NCBI RefSeq assembly: GCF_002575655.3
Contig: NC_053040.3
Coordinates: 156,489,148-156,553,147, forward strand
Length of the DNA stretch: 64,000 bases
Source: Aegilops tauschii subsp. strangulata
Taxonomy: Eukaryota > Streptophyta > Magnoliopsida > Poales > Poaceae
Reading direction: 5' to 3'
This document shows, in pieces, positions 1 through 10,124 of the stretch. The position numbers were made by a program, and so were the translations under genes. The first letter of the stretch is position 1. Every line of letters starts with the position of its first letter. The notes below the pieces were generated by a model. The model saw nothing but the letters and a program-made list of their open reading frames with translations, was not told the DNA's origin and did no database searches.

Positions 1-427
1 ACTTCAATGTAAAAATCATGGCAATTCATGTGCAATAGACATGGCAACTTTTAACCCAAAAAAATGCGTCGAAATATATTGATACGAGATCTAGTTTCGA
101 AGATATCGTCGCGAGAGATTTAATGGGGAAAGGGATCTTCAATCGGATTTTCCATTTAAAAGATAAAACATTTTAAAAACTAAAAATCCAAAAAAATTCC
201 CACATGCATGCATGCGGTGACGTGGTGCAGTATGTGTGTTATAGGGCGTGTGAGTGGTTTTGCCTCCCATCACACGCGTGGGCGTTACGTTGTCCTATTA
301 TTAACCTTGCTCTCAAACGGCCTTGAAAAGGTGAATACGACTGACTTGCTGAGAAGCCCAATAAACCTGGACCAAGGGAGTAGTTGCTCTTATATGATTA
401 ACTACTATAAATAATAGCTTTCCTATT
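1..427. other. Intergenic, no gene recognised
   Basis: No convincing coding region. The first 60 bases carry the motif catggcaa twice, resembling the repeat field at 10.2-13.2 kb, so this may be the edge of a related repeat. A short alternating catgcatgcatgc run lies near 203-215. Confidence 0.4.
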
Positions 428-436
428 AGCAATGTT

Positions 437-2414
437 GCCAAGAGGATTGTGTAATGAGCTTAATGCATTTGTGAGAAGATTTTACTAGGGAAGCAAAAAA
501 GGAAGAGGAAGACGCACTGGGTTTCCTGGGACACACTCACAATGCCTAAGTATATGGGCGGTTTGGGCTTCAGGGATATGGAGTTATTTAACCTGGCCCT
601 TTTAGCACGCCAAGCATGGAGGTGTCTAGTCTCTCCGGAGACTCTAAGTGCGAGGATTTTGAAGGCAGTATATCACCCATCTTCCGATATTTTAGGTGCT
701 GAACTAGGGTCAAGACCATCGCAAATATGGCGCTCAGCGCTCGAGGGTCGGGATGTCATACGGACTAGACTAATTTGCAGGATTGGAGATGACCGAACTA
801 CTCAGGTTCGGTCGGACAATTGGATCCCAAGGGACGAACGACGTATACCATATGGTGTCCGGTCGCATGATTGTCCACAATTGGTTTCAGAATTTTTGAA
901 TCAAACAGAAGGCACTTGGGATGTACAAAAACTGGAACAATACCTTCTGCCAATGGACGTGGACTATATTACTCTCTCCATTTCCTTATACAAGGCCACA
1001 AACTCAAATTACAGGTACCAAGATAAAATTTAATGACTATTTTGCAAGACAACTTTTCTTCTCGTTGACCGGGGTTATTAATACACCCGCATGCATGCAA
1101 TGAAGAAATGAGAAGGAAGTAGCACAATGTCATTATGACTGCATGCATGCAAGTATTAAACAAGTTGCTAGTACGAGAAAACATCATTAAATTTTGCCTC
1201 GATTACTGTTAGTGGCATTGTATAGATGTAAAATGTATTTTTCATAGTGGCCTTGTATAAGGGAATGGAGGAAGTAAGTCAATCTCGATCAGCACAGTTC
1301 CTCAAGATGATTTTTGGGCATGGCATTTTGAAAGAACGGGTATTTTCACGGTCAGGTCATTCTATAAGATGCTTGTCTCCATCAAGGAGGAGAGGGAAGA
1401 CTGGTTGGAGGAGCGTCCTGCTACAAGTTCAGCAAAATCCGAGAAAGCTTGGTCAAGTCTTTGGAAGATTAAGGTGCCGGCTAGGGTTAAGACCTTTGCG
1501 TGGAGACTTGCACATAAATCTTTACCTAGTTGGGATGTGCTCAAACACAGGAATATGGCCAAGACTGTCGCGTGTGCTATTTGCCACGACGCATACGATA
1601 GTTGGAAACATCCACTAGTAGACTCCACCATGGCGAGGTGTGTGTGGAGCTTGTGTGATCCACAACTGACACAACATGTGTGTATGTCCGAGTGCCCGAA
1701 TGCCCGTGAGTGGCTTTTTCATCTTATGGAGACCACGTCCCATGAGGAGTTCATTGAGATCTTGCTGATGTTGTGGGCTATTTGGATAGCTAGAATAAAG
1801 GCCATTCATGAATCGATCTTTAAAGCCCGGTCACTATAAGAGGCTTTGTTACAAATCTGTTGGGTGAACTACAGCTTATTACTGATCATAAGGAGAAGGC
1901 CAAGCCGATGGGGAAACAGTCGCCGGGCTTGAACAAGCGCTGGATAGCACCATTGGCTGACTTCATGAAGCTAAATGTCGATGGGGGAGTGGCAAAAGTA
2001 CAGAACAAAGGAGCAGCAGCGGTGGTATGTCGAAATGCAGATGGAGTGTACCAAGGATCGTCAGCTCGTGTTTATGATGATATAACAGATCCTCCGATGC
2101 TTGAGGCTCTTGCTTGCTGCGAAGCTATGGCCCTAGCTAAAGACCTCAACATTCAAAAGTTGCGGATCGCATCTGATGCTTCTGTTGTGATCAAGGCGAT
2201 AAATGAAGGGAGCCGATGCAGCTATAGTTCGGTGCTGAAGGAGATTGAGCATAGGCGGCGGGACTTCCAAGTTGTGGAATTTGTCCATGAAGGCAGAGAG
2301 TTCAATACACATGTGCATAACCTCGTTAAGTGTTCTCTGTCTTTAGATCACGATCGGTATGTTTGGCTCCTGAAGCCTTGGGATGTAATAATTGTACCCA
2401 TTGTCGTTGATTAA
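437..2414 (+). pseudogene. LINE ORF2 remnant: RT tail, zf-RVT, RNase H
   Basis: Three collinear pieces of one ORF2. About 437-971 encodes the end of the reverse transcriptase, including GGLGFRD and the typical RQAWR segment. After the MITE, 1277-1836 encodes the zf-RVT region (VPARVKTFAWRLAH, then a CAIC cysteine pair). 1836-2414 encodes a type I RNase H with LNVDGG, the EAL acidic residue and the SDAS aspartate. Damage: the MITE splits the ORF at 971; a shift near 1830 separates zf-RVT from RNase H, since the zf-RVT frame stops at 1837; the usual AH.LA motif near the RNase H end has become VHNLVK. Not functional as it stands. Confidence 0.85.
972..1274. mobile_element. Stowaway-type MITE inside the LINE
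   Basis: Terminal inverted repeats of about 28 bases, starting CTCTCTCCATTT on the left and CTTCCTCCATTC on the reverse right end, with a shared inner part ending CTTATACAAGGCCAC. TA target duplications lie at 970-971 and 1275-1276. Size (303 bp), TIR style and TA target fit Stowaway (Tc1/mariner). It has no coding capacity. Confidence 0.9.
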
Positions 2415-2449
2415 TAAAGACTGTGGTAATCCTTAAAAAAAGCAATGTT

Positions 2450-3319
2450 CTAAGGTTCGTGTGGGAGAAATATCTTTGTATCGCTCTTGTATGAATGTAC
2501 GTATGATGTCCACCATGCGTGTTTTTTTCTTGAGAGGAAAAAAAACCATACTTGATAAAATTGGGAAAATCTGTTTTGAACTTCTCGTGCAGGGTATGAT
2601 GACTGAAGCTACCACGCGGTGGCAGATAGGGTGAAGCTTCAATCCCTCTTGACTCCATCAGCGAGACCATGGACTTGCCTCCTCTATGTCTGCCGCTCCG
2701 CTCCGACAGTCAGCATCGGGGAGGGAAGTCTTAGTGCCTCGGTCCGATTAGTCGTTTTGGTTATTTTTTTTAATCCTCACTGGGGCCACATTATGACGGA
2801 TGACGATGCTTCATCTTTGAGCTGGTCTTCCAAGTTTTGATCCACCTCGAGTACATCTTTCAGGACAGAGTCGACGGAGCTTCGATGTAGATTACTGTGG
2901 TCTCCTTGGACGGCAAGGTATGGGTTTTTCGTCGTGCGTGCAAAACGGTGAGATTTGATGTCAAATGTTTTAGATTAGTTCAATGACGAAAACTTCAACA
3001 CTGGAGCACATGTCCCTAGGGCATGTGCACGAAGGCTTTTCGGATGTCATCGATAAAGTCAGACCATCTCCGGTAAGGAAACGACGATAACGGCGCATCA
3101 GCGGCTCGTTCGGTAGTGGTCGTTCAATGGTATATGGGCCATGGCATTATTCTTATGAAAACTAGACCAACTGGGGAGGAACCCAGCAGCATTATAATAA
3201 AGAGAGAATGTGAGACGCTAAATTCGACATGAAGAGGGGTCAAACCTAGGTCAGTGGGGCGACACTACCGTGCTCCCACCATGAACTATGCTCTCATCCA
3301 CTCGACATAAGTAGTACTT
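2450..3319. other. Intergenic, nothing recognised
   Basis: No reading frame here resembles a known family, and no clear terminal repeats are visible. A poly-T / poly-A inverted pair around 2521-2546 could form a weak hairpin. Confidence 0.4.
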
Positions 3320-3893
3320 TTTGGTGAATACACATTGTTGCGTATCATTTCATTGATAGGGGGAGAGAGTACAGAGTGCAACTCTAGGGGGCATGCGCCG
3401 AGGGCGACCCGAAGAGTGCAACATGAGCAGGGGGAGGGTGCTCAGCCTCATTACAAGTGATCTCAGGTTACATGAATGATGGATGCTAGCCTAGTTGCTC
3501 CAGCACGTGCCCACAGGCGGGCCTCGTCTTTGATTGTGCGAGCAAGATCATCATTCGAAGGCCGGGCATTGTCGAAGACAGCGGCGTTCCGGTGTTTCCA
3601 GATGGACCATGCGGTGAGCACGATGAGCGAGTTCACCCCCTTGCGGAGTGAAGCTGGGGAGGAGTTGTTGGTCTTGCACCACCAATCGAAGAAGGCATCG
3701 GTGGAGCTTGGTGTGGGGATTGGCAGCCGGCACCATGAGAGGATCTCGTGCCAAGTTATTCTGGAGAAGACGCACCGGGCAAGTAGGTGATCCAGGGACT
3801 CGAGCTCTTGGCAGCAGAGCTTGCAGAGGGGGTCGTGCGGCAGTCCATGACGAGTGCGGCATTTGGCCGTCCAGCAGCGATCCATCGAGGCTA
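3320..3893 (-). mobile_element. 3' fragment of a second LINE (zf-RVT region)
   Basis: On the minus strand, 3463 to about 3890 encodes the C-terminal zf-RVT region of a plant LINE: the D-R-C-W-T-A start, a CKLC cysteine pair, DHLLARC, then a W-S-I-W-K-H-R-N motif. The coding end is followed by about 130 bases ending in the plant LINE tail pattern (AATGAAATGATACGC, then a GTGTATTC A-rich end near 3320). The 5' side stops at the Stowaway MITE, so only the last part of ORF2 remains. Confidence 0.8.
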
Positions 3894-4012
3894 ACTCATC
3901 CCAAAATAAGTATCTCAACCTTAGTACAATTTTGTACTAACTCAACCTTAGTATAACTTTATACTAAAATTAGTAGTACAAAGGTAAGATACTTACTTTT
4001 GGGCGGAGGGAG
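3894..4012. mobile_element. Short Stowaway-type MITE
   Basis: The right end is the classic Stowaway terminus (ggcggagggag then TA at 4013-4014). The left half carries the mirrored cccaaaataagtatctcaac, but the outermost CTCCCTCCG is degraded. Internal sequence is self-complementary (ttagtaca / tgtacta type). About 119 bp, with TA flanks at 3892-3893 and 4013-4014. Confidence 0.8.
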
Positions 4013-4292
4013 TATGATATTTAGGATGTTTTGTACCTCTTGTGAACACTGAAAAAAGACAACGAACATCTCTGCGTCAAAGCAGAAAATGATCGGGGTT
4101 GCAAGTTGCAACACGAGCAGCAGACAGATGAAATACCCAGTTTACCAACGGCAACAAGCAGCTAGCGCACATGCAGGTCGTCACAAACTGACAGAGCAAG
4201 GCGGAACATTCACATAAGCGCAAGAGCAGGCAGAAAAATCACCTTCAGACTTCAATCAGAGTCGTCACAATATCACATCAACCGGTCGATCG

Positions 4293-5623
4293 CTACCAAC
4301 CACCCGGATCACGAGGAGCAGGAACCGGCCTGCGCAGCTCGCTCTTGCCGTGGGCGAAGCGGCACCCGTCGCCATGAGTGCAGCATCCCCTGGCGAAGTG
4401 CCCGCAGAGCTTGGTCTTGAAGCTGTCTAATTGCCATCCGCCGCCGTGAGACGTCGTATTTGCTCCTGCCGCAGGCGAAGGGGCACCGCCGCCGTCGTGG
4501 TTGACAACGTGGATCAGCTGCTCCATGGCCATATCGTAAGCATTCTTGATCTGGTCGAACGTGCCCTCCAGCTCCACGTTCTTCAAGTCGGCGTCCCAGT
4601 CGTGGTCGCGGACGCGCAGCCTGGCGCCGCTGGCCCGGGATATCTGCTTTATGGTGGCTCCGCCACGCCCGATGATGGCGCCCGTGAGGGACGCGTCCAC
4701 GCTGATCTTGGCCGTCGACGAAGCGCCGAAGCTCGCCACCGCTTCCTTGCGGGGGTCGGGCGCCGTCTGTGCTTGAAGTGCATGGTCACCGGTAGGAGTT
4801 GGTTCTGTGGGTGGTTGCGTCGAGTTGTCCATGGACAAATGCTTGCCGGGATTCTCCACGCCTTGTGCTGGTGGAAGAGCTGGAGCTGCGCCACTCAGGA
4901 TGCCCAGTTTCTCGACGGCCACGTAACCGCCCGGGATGTAGTGGATGAAGCGACAGTTGTCACCAAAGCGGCAACCTGCAGTACTGCACGATGGGAAACA
5001 TCGTGCGGATAAACAACCGAACCAGCAAAATGCAAACAGAACAGGAACTGTTGAAGTATTTGAGTACCTGAAGAATCTGATGCATGGCTTCGATTTGCTT
5101 CCTACGCCTGCTTGAAAAGACTCCGGCTCTGTTTCACCAAAACAACCGATCATGCGGTTCAAAGTAAATAAGATAGCTCCGAATGGAAAATCTGGAGATG
5201 AAACGACGAAGCCAGTTTCTTTCGCCTGGATACCACTGGACTCACCTCGCGCTCGCTGAGGCAATTCCGACTTCCCTTGGCGTCCAGGTGCTGCTCCTCC
5301 AACCGAGCGGGCGGCCCAAGTCTCCGCGCGAACCCAGAGTTTCACGTCATCGGGGTGCTTGGACAGGTCGACGCCCGCGGGCAGCACCTTGCAGGCGTCG
5401 GAGCTGGCGACGGCGAGCAGGAGCTCCCTCGAGTACTTGATCCTCTGCCCCTCCCTTACATCGATCGGCCCCGGTCAGATATATCAGATCAGTCACGAAG
5501 GAACTCAACTAACCATGCATGCATGCCACGATGGAGAGTCGCATGCAGCATGACCCAGCGTGCGTACCTGGGCATGGTGACGGAGGGAGGAACAACGCCA
5601 TCGTCAGGAGGCGCCGAGCTCAT
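4293..5623 (-). CDS. KHZ-1: CCCH zinc finger / KH-domain RNA-binding protein
   Basis: Predicted exons on the minus strand: 5568-5623, 5246-5454, 5068-5128, 4293-4983; GT-AG at each border, frame kept, 338 residues. Order: N-terminal SRELLLAV region (about 20-90); CCCH finger 1 (C104, C113, C119, H123; C-x8-C-x5-C-x3-H) split between exons 3 and 4; KH domain about 202-265 with GxxG loop GRGG at 214-217; C-terminal CCCH (C302, C310, C316, H320; C-x7-C-x5-C-x3-H). The family (Arabidopsis KHZ1/KHZ2) binds RNA and promotes flowering and senescence; a similar role is inferred here. The start is the first ATG of the MSSAP leader shared with KHZ-2 to -4. It lacks the middle finger seen in KHZ-5. A long open frame runs through introns 2 and 3, so intron retention would not at once bring a stop. 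Confidence 0.88.
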
Positions 5624-5737
5624 GTCGCCGGCAGCCGAAGTTCAGTCTAATGCATGCTGTTTCTACGGTGGTTCACTGCGTCGCCAAGAAGAAGTAGGCA
5701 ATGGCGTGAAAAAAGCCAGGAGCAGAGAAGTCGCATT

Positions 5738-5747
5738 ATGTAAATAC
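5738..5747 (-). promoter_or_regulatory. Possible TATA-like element of KHZ-1
   Basis: TATTTACATA on the minus strand, about 115 bases upstream of the KHZ-1 start codon. The same ten bases occur about 40 bases upstream of the KHZ-3 start (37903-37912), within otherwise similar flanks. That supports a core promoter role, but the positions relative to ATG differ. Confidence 0.4.
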
Positions 5748-5902
5748 CCAGCATAGGGGAGGCCAGTGGACGTACGGCCGGCGGCGCCCTCCTCCTATGG
5801 TAATGGTAGGGAGCGTTACTGGTAAATTGATTGACGGGACAAGTCCCGGCGCAAGCTCGATCGCCAATCAAGAGCCTTTGCCTCTGGTGCAGTCGCGCAT
5901 GC

Positions 5903-5960
5903 AGGAACGAGGCGTCGCTTGTGACGTTGATCCGTCGCGACGATTGGGTTGAGCCGCTGC
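5903..5960 (-). promoter_or_regulatory. Conserved upstream block, KHZ-1 copy
   Basis: A block found upstream of KHZ-1, -2, -3 and -4. It holds a TGACGT core (bZIP/TGA-type site) followed by CGATTGG, an inverted CCAAT box. It lies about 280-335 bases upstream of the KHZ-1 start codon. Shared ancestry is visible in the sequence; function is inferred. Confidence 0.5.
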
Positions 5961-7299
5961 TTGCACATTCAGCCTCTTCGACTTCAACTCCCCAGGGGCT
6001 GCAACGGCACGCGGATCTTCTCCCCAAGCTTATGAATGTGTGGGCAGAGCACAAAACGTGGAGGTTGCAGGCCAAGGGTCGGAGGTGAATCGTGCTGTTG
6101 GTCAGGGTGGCGACTCTGCAACTCGGAGGTTCAAATTTTAACCTCGAAGTTCAGAGGCCAACTTGCTGCGAAACAACAAGGCAAGGAGCCATGTTCAGAT
6201 ATGCACAAGGAGTATATAGTTTCTTCGTATGGTATGAAAAAAATATTGGGTGTGTCTAGGAAATCAGTCCACTGAGACTTCGCGAAGTCTCAGTCGAATG
6301 ATGTCACCTAGAGATGATTTGGCCCGTTTTGCCTCCCTGGATAGTGGGTTCTAATTCCCCCGTTATAGGCTTCAGTTCTGGTCTTTTCTTTGTCTTTTTA
6401 TTGGTTTGGGCTGTTTGTTTGTTTGTCTTTTTTGCTAAAATGAAAAAGAAAACTACAGCCTAGAAAGAGACAGCTAAAAACGCTATTCTGTACCTAAACG
6501 ACGAGAATTCCTTCGGTTCCCTGTTTGTTTGTTTGTCTTGTTTGCATGCACAAGTCAGCTTGGTCTGTGTGTGTGCGCACTTTGGTTAGAGTTGGGTTCA
6601 ATTAGTGAAAACAATCAGCTCCGTTCATCAGTTATAGCAAAAACAGAGGCGCTCGGAACCTGACGGCGGCTACTTAAAAAAGCGATCACAAGCTACTTTG
6701 AAATTTTTCAGCCACTTCATTTTTTATTGGACACATTGAAAACTGGCCAAGAAAAAGGGGAACCCTCCATTTCGGAGCATCCAAAATTTGGGCTCCGCTC
6801 GAGCAAAAACACAACACAGGCAGAACAAAAAAAAATCGTTGGCACCTTAGTCGCTACTTTGACATTTGGGCTACTCTCTTGCGTTGGGACATCTCTATGA
6901 ATGGTAATTTTGGCACACATAGGTGAACCCTAGAGAGAAAATTGAGGTAGGGGTGCTGATTTTGGCGCACAGACACGACGACGGGGATTGATTTACTTGG
7001 GCAAGTAGGTTCATTACATGCTCTGCAGGGCGCGAGTAGGCTGGAGTTGCACCGGTGTGCCCATGGATCTCGACACTGACGACCTGCGTCGCAGACACCT
7101 GAGGTATGGGCCCCATGTACGACCTTCTCTTGTCCTCCCCCCCCCTCTCTGTGTCTAAATTTAAACAGTGACGACTGGATATTTCTGGGAGAACGTTAGA
7201 AGTTGAGTATTGGGGCCACATTCCAGTGACTTGAGAGATCCAGGGCCACACCGGTGCGACTTCCCGCTGTCCCTTCCAACAAAACAAAGTCTAGATACA

Positions 7300-9540
7300 A
7301 CGATGTTGAAAAGACATGCTGTTGCAGTCGAGGGGTGACACTTGCAGTTGCATGCCTAGTGTACGCATGCAACTGCACCCCGAGCAAATCAAAGTACAGT
7401 TCATCATATTGGAAGACATGCAATTGCAGTAGGGGACGGCGCTTGCAGTTGCAAGGCTAGTGTACACATGCAATTGCACCCCCTCTCCTGATGCCCTCTG
7501 ACAAAACAGAAGTCCAGTTCAACCATGTTGGAAGAGCCTCGCATGGCATCACATGCCCAGGAGGTGGACATGCAACTGTGGGACTAAACGAGTTAGAAAA
7601 CCCACCATCAGTGATTTGTGTGATGGCTTGATCAGGGATCTACATGAATTGTAGTCGGGTACTAACACTCGCAGTTGTGGGTCTAGTGGCAGACATGCAA
7701 TTGCAGTCTACATGGCTCGCATGTAGTTGCAACTCAAGGAATGGGCATGCAATTGGCACACAACAAAAATAAAAATACATCCTTATTGTCACTCCGGCGG
7801 CGGTGACACACAAGACAAGCTATAACCCATATGAAAATGCAGCTCGGGGGTGGACATGAATTGCAATTGGGTGCCGACGCTCACAATTGCGAGTCTTGTG
7901 GCAGACATGCAATTGCAGTCGACATGGCCCGCATGCAGTTGCAACTCAGGGAATGGGCATGCAATTGGCACCCAAAAAGATAAAAAATAAAAATGCATCC
8001 TTGTCGTCACTCCGACGGCGGCACACAAGACAAGCTATAACACATATGAAAATGCAGCTCAGGGGTGGACATGAATTGCAGGTGGTTGCCAACACATGCA
8101 GTTGCGAGTCTAGTGGCAGACATGCAATTGCAGTCGACATGGCCCGCATGCAGTTGCAACTCAGGGAATGGGCATGCAACTGGCACCCAAAAAATGCATC
8201 CTTATCGTCACTCCGGCGGCGGCGGCACACAAGATAAGTTATAACCCATATGAAAAATTAAGCTCGGGGGTGGACATAAATTGCAGTCGGGTGTCAACAC
8301 TTGTAGTTGTGAGTCTAGTGGCAAACATGCAATTGCAATCGACAAGGCCCGCATGAGGTTGCAACTCAGGGAATGGGCATACAACTGGCTCCCATTAAAA
8401 TAAAAAATAAAAATGAATCCTAGTCGTCACTCCGGCAGCGGCGGCACACCAGACAAGCTATAACCCATATGAAAGTGCAGCCAGGGGTGGACATGAATTG
8501 CAGTCGGGTGACGACACTTGCAGTTGCGAGTCTAGTGACAAACATGCAATTGCAGTCGACATGGCCCGCATGCAGTTGCAACTCAGGGAATGGGCATGCA
8601 ACTGGCACCAAAAAATGCATCCTTATCGTCACCCCGGCGGCGACACACAAGATAAGCTATAACCCATATGAAAAATTAAGCTCGGGGGTGGACATGAATT
8701 GCAGTCGGGTGTCGACACTTGTAGTTGCGAGTCTAGTGGCAGACATGCAATTGCAATCGACAAGGCCTGCATGCAGTTGCTACTCAGGGAATGGGCATAC
8801 AAATGGCTCCCAAAAAATAAAAAATAAAAATGAATCTTAGTCGTCACTCCGCTGGCGGCGGCACACAAGACAAGCTATAACCCATATGAAAATGCAGCCA
8901 GGGATGGACATGAATTGCAGTCGGGTGCCGACACTTGCAATTGCGAGTCTAGTGACAAACATGCAATTGTAGGCAGTGGCTAAGCCACGTCTAGGCTGTG
9001 TAGTCACTTGACTACACAGCTATTTGGGCAAAATGTAATACATCAAGTATAAATCATGCAAAAAAACATAAAATTATTATATCAGACTACACAACTTTAA
9101 ATTGACTACACATGATTTTATTCCTGGCACCACCACTGATTGCAGTCGACATGGCCCGCATGCAATTGCAACTTAGTGAATGGGCATGCAACTGACACCC
9201 AAAAAATAAAAAATAAAAAGCATCCTTGTCGTCACTCCGGCGGCGGCACACATGACAAGCTATAACCCAAATGAAAATGCAGCTCAGGGGTGGACATGAA
9301 TTGCATTCGGATGCCAACCCTTGCAGTTGCGAGTCTAGTGGCAGATATGCAATTATAGTTGACATGGCCCGCATGAAGTTGCAACTCAGGGAATGGGAAT
9401 GCAACTGGCACCCAAAAAAATAAAAAATAAAAATGAATCCTTGTCGTTACTCCGACGTCGGTGGCACACACAAGACAAGCTATAGCCCATATGAAAATGC
9501 AGCTCAGGGTGTGGACGTGCAATTGGCGCTCCCTCTCTCT
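7300..9540. repeat. Tandem array, about 210-bp unit, in element A
   Basis: About eight to nine units of roughly 210 bp, recognisable by gggaatgggcatgcaa (near 7737, 7948, 8163, 8376, 8587, 8786, 9175, 9388) and by acaagctataacccatatga. Each unit holds several ATGCAATTGCA / ATGCAACTGCA motifs. The earliest part (7330-7480) has shorter related units with gcagttgcatgcctagtgt, which also occur inverted in the element B array. Open frames here are repeat translations, not genes. Confidence 0.85.
8973..9138. mobile_element. Small TIR insertion inside the array
   Basis: A 166-bp insertion interrupts one array unit. Ends are cagtggctaagcc and, reversed, cagtggtggtgcc. The flanks attgtag (8966-8972) and attgcag (9139-9145) look like a 7-base target duplication with one mismatch. 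It is AT-rich and non-coding. The TIR style suggests a hAT- or Mutator-type MITE. Confidence 0.6.
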
Positions 9541-9703
9541 TGATTTTAGACGTGTTGCGACCCTTTCAATTGCAGTCGGCATGATTACGTGCAAATGTTG
9601 TGCAACAAAAAAATTAGTAAAAATGTTGAAAATGTATATGCTCGTTTATAGACTACTACAATAACAAAAACACACAGACTTTGTCTTCCACGTCTAGTTA
9701 AAA

Positions 9704-9771
9704 AAACTTGCATGTGGCCATGTGAGAGAGATGAACGAACTTGCATGTGGCTATGTGAGAGAGATGAACGG
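9704..9771. repeat. Short tandem duplication
   Basis: Two adjacent copies of a unit of about 33 bases that begins acttgcatgtgg and ends gagatgaacg, in the right part of element A. Confidence 0.7.
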
Positions 9772-10124
9772 CCAGCAGGAGAAAATGGGATCACATTGCT
9801 CGCTCCTGTCCCAGCCTAGAAGAAAGCCCATGCAGCAAATACTAGCACCGAAAAAAAGCCCAGCCTAGAAGAAAGCCTAATAAGAAAAAAGGCAGAAAAA
9901 ACAAAAGAAACAAAGAAAAAGCACACAACGCCCGTCACGGTCAGCCCGTGGCGTATCCCTTCCAACACAGACGAAAAGGCCGAAAGAAAGGAAAAGAAAA
10001 AGATAACGGGCCGGTCGCACCACTAGAACAGGCCGATACTCCAATACAAGACATCAGCGATCGTTTAAATCTGGAAACGATCCAACGAACGGAGGCATCG
10101 ACTGAGACTTCGCTAAAACTCAGT

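Larger units (their letters stand above)
428..2449 (+). mobile_element. 5'-truncated LINE (L1-type) with target duplication
   Basis: A non-LTR retrotransposon remnant that holds only the 3' part of ORF2. The 9-base target duplication agcaatgtt is present at 428-436 and 2441-2449, and a short A run (about 2435-2440) precedes the right copy, as expected for target-primed reverse transcription. The body (437-2440) starts inside the reverse transcriptase region, so the 5' end was lost at insertion. A Stowaway MITE (972-1274) is nested in it. Confidence 0.85.
6271..10124. mobile_element. Element A: repeat-rich segment with palindromic ends
   Basis: Bounded at 6271-6294 by a perfect 24-bp palindrome (actgagactt, cg, cg, then the mirror) and at 10101-10124 by a decayed version. 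The same palindrome bounds element B. Next to each end is T-rich or A-rich sequence with gggctgggct-type motifs. The interior is mostly a tandem array (7300-9540). No transposase was recognised and no clear target duplication was found. I infer a non-autonomous DNA transposon of a family I cannot name. Confidence 0.55.

Noticed and set aside
7789..9594. Several open frames of 70-120 codons on both strands
   Set aside because: They are translations of the 210-bp tandem units and repeat with the unit; no domain or codon pattern supports a protein.
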